NCBI RefSeq assembly: GCF_000787395.1 | Contig: NZ_JRAA01000003.1 | Span: 248,001-312,000 of the forward strand | Reading direction: 5' to 3' | Source of the DNA: Solemya velum gill symbiont | GTDB taxonomy: Bacteria; Pseudomonadota; Gammaproteobacteria; Chromatiales; Chromatiaceae | Length of the DNA: 64,000 bases | Part shown: piece by piece, positions 18,855 through 28,575 of the stretch | How positions within the stretch are numbered: the first letter of the stretch is position 1 | How the letters are laid out: each line of letters starts with the position of its first letter | Notes under the pieces: model-generated | What the model saw: only the letters and a program-made list of their open reading frames with translations | Database searches by the model: none | What the model was told of the DNA's origin: nothing | Made by a program: the position numbers and the translations under genes

Positions 18855-19817
18855 ATGCTGATAAAAAAACCGGATCACATCAAATTTTCAGAAATCACCA
18901 CCCAGAGTGATTACCTGCGCCGCAGGGATTTCCTCAAGAAGGGTTTATATGCCTTTGCCGGTCTTGGATTGTCAGGTATTGCAGAGGCACTGGTAAAAGC
19001 GCCCGGCAAGAATCCCGCAATCGCCAATCTTGCCGATGCAGGCTTCAGTGTTGACGAGGACCTCACTCCTTACGACCTGGTCACCAGTTACAACAACTAC
19101 TATGAATTCGGTACCGGCAAGAGTGATCCGGTCGAAAACTCGAAGGCTTTTGAGTCCCGTCCCTGGCACGTTGTTGTTGACGGAGAGTGTGAAGAGCCCG
19201 GTGAGATTGATATCGAGGATATTCTCACCGGCATCACGCAGGAGGAGCGTATCTACCGACTACGCTGTGTTGAGGCCTGGTCGATGGTGGTTCCCTGGGT
19301 TGGCTTCCCCCTTTCAACCTTGCTGAAACGCTTCAAACCCACAGCCAAGGCGAAATACGTGTCATTTGAGACCCTGCATGACGCTGAACGAATGCCTGGT
19401 CAAAAACGCGCTGTACTTGACTGGCCCTATCGTGAAGGCTTGCGTATCGACGAGGCAATGCATCCGCTGACAATTCTGGCAACCGGGCTTTATGGTGAAC
19501 TTTTGCCAAACCAGAATGGTGCCCCGTTGCGTCTTGTGGTGCCGTGGAAATACGGCTTCAAGAGTATCAAGGGGATCGTGCGCATACGTTTTAGCGAAGA
19601 GCAGCCCCAGGCAACCTGGAATATGAATAACCCACGTGAGTATGGCTTCTATTCCAATGTGAATCCGCGCGTCGAACATCCGCGCTGGAGCCAGAAGTAT
19701 CACCGTGTCATTGGTGGTGGTATTTTCTCCAGCAAGGTTAAAACAGAGATGTTCAATGGGTATGCGGATGAAGTCGCCTCACTCTATACCGGCATGGACC
19801 TGAGGAAGAATTTCTGA
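18855..19817 (+). CDS. msrP: Periplasmic methionine sulfoxide reductase, molybdopterin subunit MsrP
   Basis: Reduces methionine sulfoxide in periplasmic proteins with electrons from the membrane through MsrQ. The N-terminus has a twin-arginine signal (RRRDFLKKG, then a hydrophobic stretch to ALVKA). The sulfite-oxidase fold includes the molybdenum-ligand cysteine in YRLRCVEAWSMVVPW (Cys138). GAPLRLVVPWKYGFK is also present. Length of 320 residues and the ending MDLRKNF match the family. ATG 18855 is preferred to an in-frame TTG at 18849. It pairs with msrQ 4 bp downstream. Confidence 0.95.
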   Translation: MLIKKPDHIKFSEITTQSDYLRRRDFLKKGLYAFAGLGLSGIAEALVKAPGKNPAIANLADAGFSVDEDLTPYDLVTSYNNYYEFGTGKSDPVENSKAFESRPWHVVVDGECEEPGEIDIEDILTGITQEERIYRLRCVEAWSMVVPWVGFPLSTLLKRFKPTAKAKYVSFETLHDAERMPGQKRAVLDWPYREGLRIDEAMHPLTILATGLYGELLPNQNGAPLRLVVPWKYGFKSIKGIVRIRFSEEQPQATWNMNNPREYGFYSNVNPRVEHPRWSQKYHRVIGGGIFSSKVKTEMFNGYADEVASLYTGMDLRKNF

Positions 19818-19821
19818 TCCC

Positions 19822-20421
19822 GTGAGTAATCGATGGCGTGCGGCAGGCATCAAGCTGCTGCTGTTCCTGCTCTGTCTGCTGCCCTTCCTCTACCTGTTAT
19901 GGGATGCATTCAATGGCAATCTTGGTGCAAACCCGGTTGAGGCACTGACACATCGAAGCGGTGACTGGACGCTGCGTATGTTGCTGGTTACGCTCGCCGT
20001 GACACCCTTGCGTCGTACTACCGGTTACAGCTTGCTGCGTCACAGGCGCATGCTGGGGCTGTTCAGCTTTTTCTATGCAGTTGTTCACCTGACAATCTAC
20101 GTATGGATTGACCAGGTATTTCTGTGGGATGAGATTGTTGAGGATATCATCAAGCGCTCCTATATCACCGTCGGCTTTACAGCGCTGATGATTCTGTTGC
20201 CGTTGGCAGTCACTTCAACGCGCGGGATGCAGCGGCGTCTCGGCAAGCGCTGGAAAAGCCTGCATAAGGGCGCCTACATAGCTGCTGCGTTGGGTTGCCT
20301 CCATTTTCTATGGTTGACACGTGCCGATACGCTGGAACCCTATATCTATATCGCTGTTTTCGTTGTTTTGATGCTGCTGCGTTTGAAAAGAGAACAAATT
20401 CCAGGGTTTTTAAGGCGCTGA
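19822..20421 (+). CDS. msrQ: Haem-binding membrane subunit MsrQ
   Basis: Integral membrane b-type cytochrome-like protein that passes quinol-derived electrons to MsrP. The 199 residues contain about six hydrophobic segments of the ferric-reductase-like domain. Conserved histidines appear in FYAVVHLTIYV and in SLHKGAYIAAALGCLHFLW. The start is GTG 19822, 4 bp after msrP. Confidence 0.93.
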   Translation: MSNRWRAAGIKLLLFLLCLLPFLYLLWDAFNGNLGANPVEALTHRSGDWTLRMLLVTLAVTPLRRTTGYSLLRHRRMLGLFSFFYAVVHLTIYVWIDQVFLWDEIVEDIIKRSYITVGFTALMILLPLAVTSTRGMQRRLGKRWKSLHKGAYIAAALGCLHFLWLTRADTLEPYIYIAVFVVLMLLRLKREQIPGFLRR

Positions 20422-20569
20422 GCTGCTGGCATAATGATCAGGTTATGAAGCTGCCCGTGATAGAACGGCTTGAGTTATCGTGCTTTTCAAGTATATTGCT
20501 GACAGTTGGAATCCAAATAAAAATGCAGCGACTGGCTGCGACAAAAGACTGGTTGGAGGAGAAAACCCA

Positions 20570-22348
20570 ATGTCAATTTCACGCCGAGAATTTATCCGTC
20601 TGATGGGGCTCGCCGGAGCTGCTGGCATGATGCCAAGCTCTGTTTTTGCTGCTGCCCGTCAACCTTCCGATCTGTACGAAGTGCCGAAGTTCGGCAACGT
20701 AACCCTGATGCATATGACTGACTGTCATGCACAGCTCAATCCTATCTATTTCCGTGAGCCGAATGTCAATCTTGGCCTCGGCCCTGCTCATGGCAAGGCA
20801 CCACACCTGGTAGGAAACTCACTTCTCAAGCATTTCAACCTTGAGCCCGGCAGTATTGAAGCACACGCCTTCACCTATCTCGGTTATGACGAGGCAGCAC
20901 ACAATTACGGCATGGTCGGTGGTTTTGCGCATCTCAAAACGTTGGTCAACAACATCCGCGACTCTCGCGGCCCGGGCAACAGCCTGCTGCTTGATGGTGG
21001 TGATACCTGGCAGGGTTCAGGAACTGCTTATTACACACGCGGTAAGGATATGGTCGGCGCCTGTAACCTGCTTGGCGTCGATGTCATGACGGGTCACTGG
21101 GAGTTTACCTATCTCGATGAAGAGGTTATCTCCAACGTCAATGATTTCAAAGGTGACTTTGTTGCGCAGAACGTTGCGGTCACAGATGACGCACTGTTTG
21201 ATTACAAATTTGCCGATTTTGAGGGTTTTGATGAAGATGAAGGCACGGCCTTTAAGCCATACACCATCAAAAATGTCGGCGGTGCCCGTGTTGCCGTCAT
21301 CGGCCAGGCTTTCCCCTATACGCCAATCGCGAATCCATCGCGCTTTATCCCGGACTGGACTTTCGGTATCCAGGATGAGCACATGCAGGGGGTTGTCGAC
21401 AGCGTACGTGAAAACGAGAACCCCGACGTGGTTGTCGTGATCTCACATAACGGCATGGATGTTGACCTCAAGATGGCGTCGCGTGTCACAGGTATCGATG
21501 CAATCTTCGGTGGCCACACCCATGATGGCGTGCCTGCTGCGATTCCGGTCAAAAATGCAGCCGGTAAAACCCTGGTTACAAATGCTGGTTCAAACGGCAA
21601 GTTCCTCGGTGTGATGGATTTCGATGTCAGAAATGGCAAGGTACAGGATTTCCGCTACCGCCTGTTGCCGGTCTTCTCCAACCTGCTTGAAGCAAACGCA
21701 GAGATGCAAACGTACATCGACGATGTCCGTGCGCCATACAAGAAGGAACTCGAAGAGGAACTCGCAACAGCAGAAGAGACACTCTATCGTCGCGGCAACT
21801 TCAACGGTACCTTCGACCAGGTTATTTGTGACGCATTGACCACGGTTAAGGATGCGCAGATTTCACTGTCACCGGGTTTCCGCTGGGGTACCACGGTACT
21901 GCCGGGTCAGAAGATCACCATGGACAATGTCATGGATCAGACCTGTATCACCTATCCTGAAACCTACCGTCGTGAAATGAGCGGTGAAGAGATCAAGCTG
22001 ATCCTCGAGGATGTGTGTGACAATCTTTTCAACGAGGACGCCTACTACCAGCAGGGTGGTGACATGGTGCGTCTGGGTGGTATGGATTACGTCTGTGATC
22101 CGACCGCCGGAATGGGTGAGCGTATCCAGGATATGACACTGAATGACGGAACCAAGATCGAAGCGGCCAAGAAGTACATGGTTGCCGGCTGGGCAACGGT
22201 TGGATCACAATCGCCCGGCGAACCGATCTGGGAAGTTGTGGCCGAGTACCTGAGAGATCAGAAAACCGTCAAGATCGACAAGCTCAATACGCCGAAACTG
22301 GTCAACGTCAAGGGCAACCCCGGGATCGAGGAGTACGTCCACGGCTGA
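20570..22348 (+). CDS. soxB: Thiosulfohydrolase SoxB
   Basis: Dimanganese enzyme that hydrolyses the sulfone group from SoxY-bound cysteine-S-thiosulfonate, releasing sulfate. ATG 20570 has GGAGGAG upstream and begins a twin-arginine signal (SRREFIRLMGLAGAAG, cut after SVFAA). The 5'-nucleotidase-type metallophosphoesterase core shows MHMTDCHAQLNP, LLDGGDTWQGSG, TGHWEFTY, VVISHNGMDVD and FGGHTHDG. The length is 592 residues, normal for SoxB. The gene is separated from soxXYZA by about 26 kb and lies 149 bp after msrQ. Confidence 0.97.
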   Translation: MSISRREFIRLMGLAGAAGMMPSSVFAAARQPSDLYEVPKFGNVTLMHMTDCHAQLNPIYFREPNVNLGLGPAHGKAPHLVGNSLLKHFNLEPGSIEAHAFTYLGYDEAAHNYGMVGGFAHLKTLVNNIRDSRGPGNSLLLDGGDTWQGSGTAYYTRGKDMVGACNLLGVDVMTGHWEFTYLDEEVISNVNDFKGDFVAQNVAVTDDALFDYKFADFEGFDEDEGTAFKPYTIKNVGGARVAVIGQAFPYTPIANPSRFIPDWTFGIQDEHMQGVVDSVRENENPDVVVVISHNGMDVDLKMASRVTGIDAIFGGHTHDGVPAAIPVKNAAGKTLVTNAGSNGKFLGVMDFDVRNGKVQDFRYRLLPVFSNLLEANAEMQTYIDDVRAPYKKELEEELATAEETLYRRGNFNGTFDQVICDALTTVKDAQISLSPGFRWGTTVLPGQKITMDNVMDQTCITYPETYRREMSGEEIKLILEDVCDNLFNEDAYYQQGGDMVRLGGMDYVCDPTAGMGERIQDMTLNDGTKIEAAKKYMVAGWATVGSQSPGEPIWEVVAEYLRDQKTVKIDKLNTPKLVNVKGNPGIEEYVHG

Positions 22349-22359
22349 TTATACGATTT

Positions 22360-22437
22360 CGTCACTCCGGGCTTGATCCGGGGTCCATCAGGAACAGTGC
22401 ACGCACCCATGGATGCCGGTTCAAATTCGGCATGACG
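22360..22437. repeat. Cloverleaf-like intergenic repeat after soxB
   Basis: The outer arms CGTCA/TGACG and GTCCAT/ATGGAT enclose two internal hairpins, CCGG-gcttgat-CCGG and GCCG-gttcaaatt-CGGC. This layout matches a very widespread proteobacterial intergenic repeat class (GTCATTCCGGGCTTGACC-like). It is non-coding and just precedes the terminator. Confidence 0.65.
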
Positions 22438-22477
22438 GAAAAGGAACTCTTCCAATACACTGCAATACGATGAAAAT

Positions 22478-22500
22478 ACCGCCTTTCGGGGCGGTTTTTA
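22478..22500 (+). terminator. Rho-independent terminator after soxB
   Basis: Stem ACCGCC/GGCGGT with loop TTTCGG is followed by TTTTTATT. It ends the soxB transcript and separates it from alaC. Confidence 0.85.
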
Positions 22501-22566
22501 TTGCAGTTTTCGCACCAGTCGGGTAATTTTAGTCCCCTTTCATACTCTCATTTTCCGAGGTCGTCA

Positions 22567-23781
22567 GTGTCAACTCCAGAAATGGAAGATTTCCGCCGCA
22601 TCAAGCGCCTGCCACCCTATGTTTTTGCCATCGTCAATGAACTGAAGATGGCGGCACGAGCACGCGGCGAAGATATTATCGACTTCGGCATGGGCAATCC
22701 TGATCAGCCCACACCGCAACATATTGTCGATAAGCTGACCGAGGCCGCGAACCGCAAGGATACGCACCGTTATTCCCAGTCAAAGGGAATTCCGCGCCTG
22801 CGCCGTGCGATGTGTAACTGGTACAAGGAGCGCTACGACGTTGACCTCGATCCTGAAGAAGAGGCGATCGTCACTATCGGTTCAAAAGAGGGGCTCGCGC
22901 ACCTCGCACTTGCCTGTCTCGGACCGGGCGACACCGTACTGGTGCCAAACCCTGCCTACCCGATTCACCCGTGGGGTTTTGTGATTGCAGGTGCCGATGT
23001 GCGTCACGTGCCGATCAATTCTGACGATGGTTTTTTCGAGGAACTTGAGAAGGCGATCCGCGAGTCATGGCCCAAACCGAAGATGCTGGTACTGAATTTC
23101 CCGGCAAATCCGACAGGGCACTGTGTTGACCTCGAATTTTTTGAGAAAGTCGTCGCCATTGCCAAGGAAGAGAATATCTGGGTTGTTCAGGATCTCGCCT
23201 ATGCCGATATTGTCTTCGATGGCTACCAGGCGCCGTCCATCCTGCAGGTGCCGGGCGCGAAGGATATCGCGGTCGAGGCATTTTCGCTTTCAAAAAGCTA
23301 CAATATGCCCGGTTGGCGTGTTGGTTTCCTGTGCGGCAACAAGACTCTGATTGGTGCGCTCGCGCGAATCAAATCCTACCTCGACTACGGCACCTTCACG
23401 CCGATCCAGGTTGCTGCGATTGCTGCCCTTGAAGGACCACAGGAGTGTGTTTCCGAGATTCGAGATATGTACCAGAGTCGTCGCGATGTGCTGTGTGACG
23501 GACTCAGTGCGATCGGCTGGGAAATAGAAAAACCCAAGGCGACCATGTTTGTGTGGGCGCCGATACCTGAAGCGTACAAAGAGTATGACTCGCTCGAATT
23601 TGCCAAGAAGCTTGTCGCCGATGCGAGAGTGGCTGTCTCTCCCGGAATCGGCTTTGGTGCCGATGGTGAAGGCTATGTGCGTTTTGGACTGATTGAAAAT
23701 GAACACCGGACTCGCCAGGCGGTCCGGGGTATTCGCGACATGTTCCGTCGTGATGGTGTTTTAAAAGAAGGAGATAAATAG
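22567..23781 (+). CDS. alaC: Glutamate-pyruvate aminotransferase AlaC-like
   Basis: PLP-dependent class I/II aminotransferase expected to make alanine from pyruvate and glutamate. The sequence follows E. coli AlaC closely: RLPPYVF near the start, [25 protein letters not shown], the PLP-lysine segment [36 protein letters not shown] and [11 protein letters not shown] 22567 is chosen because CCGAGG lies 7 bases upstream, and it gives 404 residues, the family length. The stop overlaps the start of hom by one base. Confidence 0.92.
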   Translation: MSTPEMEDFRRIKRLPPYVFAIVNELKMAARARGEDIIDFGMGNPDQPTPQHIVDKLTEAANRKDTHRYSQSKGIPRLRRAMCNWYKERYDVDLDPEEEAIVTIGSKEGLAHLALACLGPGDTVLVPNPAYPIHPWGFVIAGADVRHVPINSDDGFFEELEKAIRESWPKPKMLVLNFPANPTGHCVDLEFFEKVVAIAKEENIWVVQDLAYADIVFDGYQAPSILQVPGAKDIAVEAFSLSKSYNMPGWRVGFLCGNKTLIGALARIKSYLDYGTFTPIQVAAIAALEGPQECVSEIRDMYQSRRDVLCDGLSAIGWEIEKPKATMFVWAPIPEAYKEYDSLEFAKKLVADARVAVSPGIGFGADGEGYVRFGLIENEHRTRQAVRGIRDMFRRDGVLKEGDK

Positions 23782-25088
23782 TGAATCCGGTCAATGTTGG
23801 CCTGCTGGGTCTTGGTACTGTCGGTGGGGGCACACTCAATGTGCTGGTACGTAATGCCGAGGAGATTTCACGTCGTCTTGGTCGTGAAATAAAGGTGGTT
23901 GCCGCGGCAGCCAGGGAGTATGACCCGGAAGGTCTTGATGGTATCGACCAGGTGAGAGTGTCTAATGATGCCGCTGATGTCATCAGTGACCCGGATATTC
24001 ATATTGTCGTCGAACTGATTGGCGGATATTCACCTGCGCGTGAGTTTGTTCTCGAGGCGCTTGCCAACGGCAAACATGTTGTAACTGCCAACAAGGCATT
24101 GATTGCCATGCATGGCGAAGAGCTGTTTGCGGCAGCGAGAGAGGCTGGTGTCACACTCGCCTACGAGGCGGCTGTTGCAGGCGGCATCCCGATTCTCAAG
24201 GCGATCCGTGAAGGTCTCGCAGGTAACAGGATCGAGTGGGTTGCCGGAATCATTAACGGTACCGGAAACTTCATTCTCACCGAGATGCGTGACAAGGGCA
24301 GGGACTTTGCTGATGTGCTGAAAGAGGCACAGGAACTTGGCTACGCGGAAGCTGATCCGACATTTGATGTCGAGGGCATCGATGCTGCGCACAAGCTGGC
24401 AATACTTGCCTCCCTGTCATTCGGCATGCCACTGCATTTCGAGAAAACCTATACTGAAGGGATCACAAAGATCGAACCCCGGGATGTGACTTATGCATCC
24501 GAGCTGGGTTACAACATCAAGCATCTCGGTATCGCCCGCAACACTGACGAGGGCGTCGAGCTGCGCGTGCATCCGACACTGGTTCCCAAGGGCCGCTTAA
24601 TTGCCAATGTTGACGGTGTCATGAACGCTGTGCTGATTAAGGGTGACATGGTAGGACCAACACTCTACTACGGTGCCGGTGCCGGTTCCCTGCCGACAGC
24701 ATCTGCCGTGGTTGCAGATATCATCGACGTCGCACGCTCTATCGATCACATTGATACCGCAGTGCCATGCCAGGGTTACCAGGATGGAAAAATCGAGGAT
24801 CTGCCAGTACTGCCGATTGAAGAGATAACAACTTCATTCTACTTGCGCATGTATGCACGTGATATCGCGGGTGTCATGGCAGAAGTCTCAAGCTTGCTGG
24901 CAGAAGCAGGTATCAGCATCGAAGCGATGCACCAGTACGAGTCTCATACCGAGGATGGCTGCGTACCACTGGTGATGCTGACGCACAGGGTCAAAGAGCA
25001 GGTGATGAATGAAACCATCGCCCGCATCGAGGCGCTCGAGACCATCAAGGGTGAAGTCGCACGTATCCGTATGGAACATCTCGATTAA
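23781..25088 (+). CDS. hom: Homoserine dehydrogenase
   Basis: Reduces aspartate semialdehyde to homoserine for threonine and methionine synthesis. The 435-residue monofunctional enzyme has the NAD(P) motif GLLGLGTVGGGT, the catalytic region EAAVAGGIPILKAI and INGTGNFILTEM, EADPTFDVEGIDAAHK, and a C-terminal ACT domain (about residues 350-430) for feedback inhibition. GTG start, overlapping alaC by one base, so the two are co-transcribed. AlaC-hom adjacency is common in sulfur-oxidizing and other gammaproteobacteria. Confidence 0.97.
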   Translation: MNPVNVGLLGLGTVGGGTLNVLVRNAEEISRRLGREIKVVAAAAREYDPEGLDGIDQVRVSNDAADVISDPDIHIVVELIGGYSPAREFVLEALANGKHVVTANKALIAMHGEELFAAAREAGVTLAYEAAVAGGIPILKAIREGLAGNRIEWVAGIINGTGNFILTEMRDKGRDFADVLKEAQELGYAEADPTFDVEGIDAAHKLAILASLSFGMPLHFEKTYTEGITKIEPRDVTYASELGYNIKHLGIARNTDEGVELRVHPTLVPKGRLIANVDGVMNAVLIKGDMVGPTLYYGAGAGSLPTASAVVADIIDVARSIDHIDTAVPCQGYQDGKIEDLPVLPIEEITTSFYLRMYARDIAGVMAEVSSLLAEAGISIEAMHQYESHTEDGCVPLVMLTHRVKEQVMNETIARIEALETIKGEVARIRMEHLD

Positions 25089-25112
25089 CAGAGCTGGCAA
25101 AGCTGACAGTGT

Positions 25113-26105
25113 ATGACGTCCGCTAGCAACAGCGTCGATTTCGTTCGCTCTGTCTATTGTCTTCTGCCTTCCCTGTTTAATGTAGAGGCGATATCAAGCT
25201 CTTCAGCACAGACACCTAACCTGGACCAGCTGGCGCGCTCTTGCCGCCGGCTGGAGTCTCCGCCACTCAGTATTGGACAGGTGCTGCAGCAGGCACTGGG
25301 TTTAGATCAGAAAAATGATTTCCCGTCAGGTGCATTGCGCTATGCCGGGCTCGGCGGTGATCCGGGGCGTGCTGTGTGGGCTCAACTGCAACCGGTTCAC
25401 TTTCGTCCTGATCGGGACCGCCTGCTGGTTTTTCCGCTGGAAGGAGCATCAGCAATTCCGCCGCAAGGCTTGCTTGATCACCTCAATAGCCATTTTGCAG
25501 AAGACGGGTGTCACTTTGTCTCTCTCAATGGTGAGTGGTTCGTACGTTTTGATTCTCCGCTTTCCGCTGTTACCTCCAGTCTCTCGGAGGCTCGCCGCAA
25601 AGGTGTAGAGGAGGCGATGCCGCATGGTGAGGACGCCAGGTTGTTGAAGCGGCTGCTCACCGAAATGCAGATGTTGCTGGCACAAATGGTGCTTCCCGGG
25701 CAGCAGCAGGCTCTGTTTAACGGTTTCTGGATTTCAGGTCTCGGCTCACTTGAGTCAATTGGTGCTCTTCAAAATCAGTTGCAGCTGGTTGGTGATTCGC
25801 CACTGCTGGATGGTTTGCGACAGCTTATGGGGCAGGCGCCAGTTTCCATGCAGGAGATTGAATTGTCACGCCCCGCTGTTGTCTTTACTGAGAGTCCTGA
25901 AGAAACTGCCATTGCGGAAGCTGAAACCCTTTTCGGGCACCTGCTTGCAGGTAAGGTTCGCAAGCTTGTGATTGCGGATGAGTCAGGGGATTCACTGGTA
26001 TACAAGCGCCCGCTTGTGTACCCTTTCTGGCGTAAGGACGGATGGCGCAGCCTGCTTGAGGCTGAAATTGCAGCCGGGCTGCTGAATGAACAGGATATGA
26101 TGTAA
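25113..26105 (+). CDS. Conserved protein resembling RpfE-type regulatory family (COG4255)
   Basis: A 330-residue cytoplasmic protein without signal peptide or membrane segments. The features LRYAGLGGDPGRAVWAQLQPVHFRPDRD, LNGEWFVR and EMQMLLAQ resemble a poorly characterised family named after RpfE. I do not know a proven activity for it. The late segment LFGHLLAGKVRKLVIA is unrelated to any catalytic motif I recognise. It lies 24 bp after hom and 5 bp before mrcB, so it probably belongs to the same transcript. Confidence 0.6.
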   Translation: MTSASNSVDFVRSVYCLLPSLFNVEAISSSSAQTPNLDQLARSCRRLESPPLSIGQVLQQALGLDQKNDFPSGALRYAGLGGDPGRAVWAQLQPVHFRPDRDRLLVFPLEGASAIPPQGLLDHLNSHFAEDGCHFVSLNGEWFVRFDSPLSAVTSSLSEARRKGVEEAMPHGEDARLLKRLLTEMQMLLAQMVLPGQQQALFNGFWISGLGSLESIGALQNQLQLVGDSPLLDGLRQLMGQAPVSMQEIELSRPAVVFTESPEETAIAEAETLFGHLLAGKVRKLVIADESGDSLVYKRPLVYPFWRKDGWRSLLEAEIAAGLLNEQDMM

Positions 26106-26110
26106 CCGAG

Positions 26111-28570
26111 ATGGCAAAAAAAGTTAGAAAACGTACCGTAACGAAACGAAAGAAGCGTCGCAGCAAAAAGAAGCGTGGCTCCTTTTTCGGTGCGCTTTTC
26201 AAGCTGGCATTCTCTCTCGGCCTTGTTGGTGTACTTCTGCTCGCCGGCTACATGGCGTATCTCTACCCGACTGTTACCGATCAGTTCGAAGGACAGCGTT
26301 GGCGAGTGCCTGCACGTGTCTATTCACGCTCCCTGGAGCTTTATGTAGGCGCACCTGTTACCAGGCAGCAACTGACAGCTGAATTGACGCGACTCGGTTA
26401 TCGCAAGGTCGATAATCCCAGGCGCACAGGTGAATGGGCAATCAATGGCGGGCGCTTGCTGGTGCGAAGCCGGGGATTCTATTTCTGGGACGGTGATGAA
26501 CCGGAACAATACCTTGATGTGCATTTCGGATCATCAGGGATCTCCAGGTTAAAGGAGAAAACCAGCGGCAAGGACCTGGCGATTGTGCGTCTTGAGCCGA
26601 TGGAGATTGGCAGTATCTATCCATCCCATAGCGAAGATCGTGTCATCCTGTCGAGTGGTGAAATTCCCAAGCTGCTCTCCGGCACCCTGCTGGCAGTTGA
26701 GGATAAGCGCTTCTACCAGCATCACGGGGTTGATCCGATCGGCCTTACCCGTGCGGTTGTTCAGACACTCATGGGCAACCGGCAGGGCGGCAGTACCATT
26801 ACCCAGCAGCTGATCAAGAACATGTATCTGACACCGCGGCGTGACATGAAACGCAAGCTCAAGGAAGCGGTGATGGCGTTGATCCTTGATGCCAAGTTCG
26901 AAAAAGAGGACATCCTCACAGCTTACGTCAACGAAATCTACCTGGGTCAGGACGGCAATCGCGGTATTCATGGATTTGGCCTGGCGAGTTATTTCTATTT
27001 TGGAGCACCTGTTTCTGAGCTGGACCTGCCCAGAACAGCACTACTTGTCGGTATGCTCAAGGGGCCTTCGCAGTACAATCCGCGGCGTAATCCCAAGGCT
27101 GCAACAAAGCGCCGCAACGTGGTGCTTTCAGTCCTGCTCGATGCCGGGTTAATCAGCGAGAGCCAGTACCGTTCAGCAGCTGCGGCGCCGCTCGGTGTGA
27201 CTGCGGCCAAGGGTGGTGGCGACAGCGGTCGCTATCCTGCATTCATGGACCTGGTACGTCGCCAGTTACGCCGCGATTACCAACCTGAAGACCTCAATTC
27301 AGATGGATTGCGCATCTTCACCACTTTCGATCCATGGGTGCAGCAGCAAGTTGAATCTGCAACTGACAAGCGCCTGCAGGGGTTGGAGAAGCAGAAAAAG
27401 CTGCCCAAGGGCAAACTACAGTCCGCGGCTGTCGTCGTCACCCCGCAGGATGGTGAGGTGCTGGCTCTCTCCGGTGACAGGCAGCCGGCGTATGCAGGCT
27501 TCAACCGTGCCCTGGATGCGACCAGGCCGATTGGTTCCCTGGTGAAACCGGCGGTCTATCTGACAGCGCTGGAGAAACCGCAACTGTTCTCGTTGGTCAC
27601 GCGCCTGAGTGATACCAGGCTTACTCTCGAACAGAATGGCAAGATATGGGAGCCGGATAATTACGACAAGGAGGAGCATGGTGCTGTAGCGCTTGAGACA
27701 GCCCTGGCAAAGTCCTATAACCTGGCGACCGTGCATCTTGGCCTTGAACTGGGCCTGAACCGCGTTATAGACAAGCTGCATGCGCTCGGCGTTAGTCAGA
27801 AACTGAATGCATTTCCGTCACTGCTACTGGGTGCGGTTGAGTTAACGCCCCTGGAAGTGGCGCAAATGTACCAGTCGATTGCATCAGGAGGTTTCCGCTC
27901 ACCACTGAGAGCGATCCGCGATGTGCTCGATCAACATGGCAACCCTGTACAGCGGTACCCGTTGACCGTGAATCGTGCCAGCCAGCCGGGCCCTGTCTAC
28001 TTGTTGACAACTGCAATGCAAAAGGTGGTCAGCGAAGGCACCTCGCGTTATCTCAACACCATTATGCCTGCACATCTGAACCTGGCAGGTAAAACAGGTA
28101 CAACAGATAATCTGCGCGATAGCTGGTTTGCCGGTTTCTCTTCCGATTACGTGACAGTTGTCTGGGTCGGTCGTGACGACAATACCCCGGCTGGTCTGAC
28201 AGGAGCGAGCGGAGCCTTGCGGGTATGGGGCGATATTATGAAACCGCTCAATCCGAGACCGCTGGAACTTCATCCTCCGGAAACGATCGAAATGGTTACT
28301 GTCGACAAGGAGACAGGTCTGCTCGCTAATCATGACTGCTACGAGGTGGAAACCAGGCCGTTTCTGCGCGGATATGCTCCAATGGGGCTGGCACCATGCG
28401 CAGGTGGGTCGATCGACGGCCTGTTCGACTTTTTGAATGGTGGTAACGGGGGTGTGCTCGATAAAGATGGACATCCTGATTTCGAATCGTGGGATAATAC
28501 GGGGTCTGAACGGCAACCGCGGAAGTCCGGCGATGGTCTTGGCGATTTTCTCAGGAGTATTTTCGATTGA
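26111..28570 (+). CDS. mrcB: Penicillin-binding protein 1B (bifunctional transglycosylase/transpeptidase)
   Basis: Polymerises and cross-links peptidoglycan. A very basic cytoplasmic tail (residues 1-24), one membrane anchor (about 28-50), a UB2H-like region (about 70-150), a GT51 domain with catalytic Glu197 in AVEDKRFYQHHGVDP and GGSTITQQ, and a transpeptidase domain with SLVK (Ser476), SYN (Ser535) and KTG (661-663). The length is 819 residues. The stop overlaps the next gene region, where a lipoprotein of LpoP type is encoded. Confidence 0.96.
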   Translation: MAKKVRKRTVTKRKKRRSKKKRGSFFGALFKLAFSLGLVGVLLLAGYMAYLYPTVTDQFEGQRWRVPARVYSRSLELYVGAPVTRQQLTAELTRLGYRKVDNPRRTGEWAINGGRLLVRSRGFYFWDGDEPEQYLDVHFGSSGISRLKEKTSGKDLAIVRLEPMEIGSIYPSHSEDRVILSSGEIPKLLSGTLLAVEDKRFYQHHGVDPIGLTRAVVQTLMGNRQGGSTITQQLIKNMYLTPRRDMKRKLKEAVMALILDAKFEKEDILTAYVNEIYLGQDGNRGIHGFGLASYFYFGAPVSELDLPRTALLVGMLKGPSQYNPRRNPKAATKRRNVVLSVLLDAGLISESQYRSAAAAPLGVTAAKGGGDSGRYPAFMDLVRRQLRRDYQPEDLNSDGLRIFTTFDPWVQQQVESATDKRLQGLEKQKKLPKGKLQSAAVVVTPQDGEVLALSGDRQPAYAGFNRALDATRPIGSLVKPAVYLTALEKPQLFSLVTRLSDTRLTLEQNGKIWEPDNYDKEEHGAVALETALAKSYNLATVHLGLELGLNRVIDKLHALGVSQKLNAFPSLLLGAVELTPLEVAQMYQSIASGGFRSPLRAIRDVLDQHGNPVQRYPLTVNRASQPGPVYLLTTAMQKVVSEGTSRYLNTIMPAHLNLAGKTGTTDNLRDSWFAGFSSDYVTVVWVGRDDNTPAGLTGASGALRVWGDIMKPLNPRPLELHPPETIEMVTVDKETGLLANHDCYEVETRPFLRGYAPMGLAPCAGGSIDGLFDFLNGGNGGVLDKDGHPDFESWDNTGSERQPRKSGDGLGDFLRSIFD

Positions 28571-28575
28571 ATAAA

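Noticed and set aside
18855-19817. SoxC or sulfite dehydrogenase instead of MsrP
   Set aside because: The sequence matches MsrP (YRLRCVEAWSMVVPW) and msrQ follows. No cytochrome SoxD is nearby.
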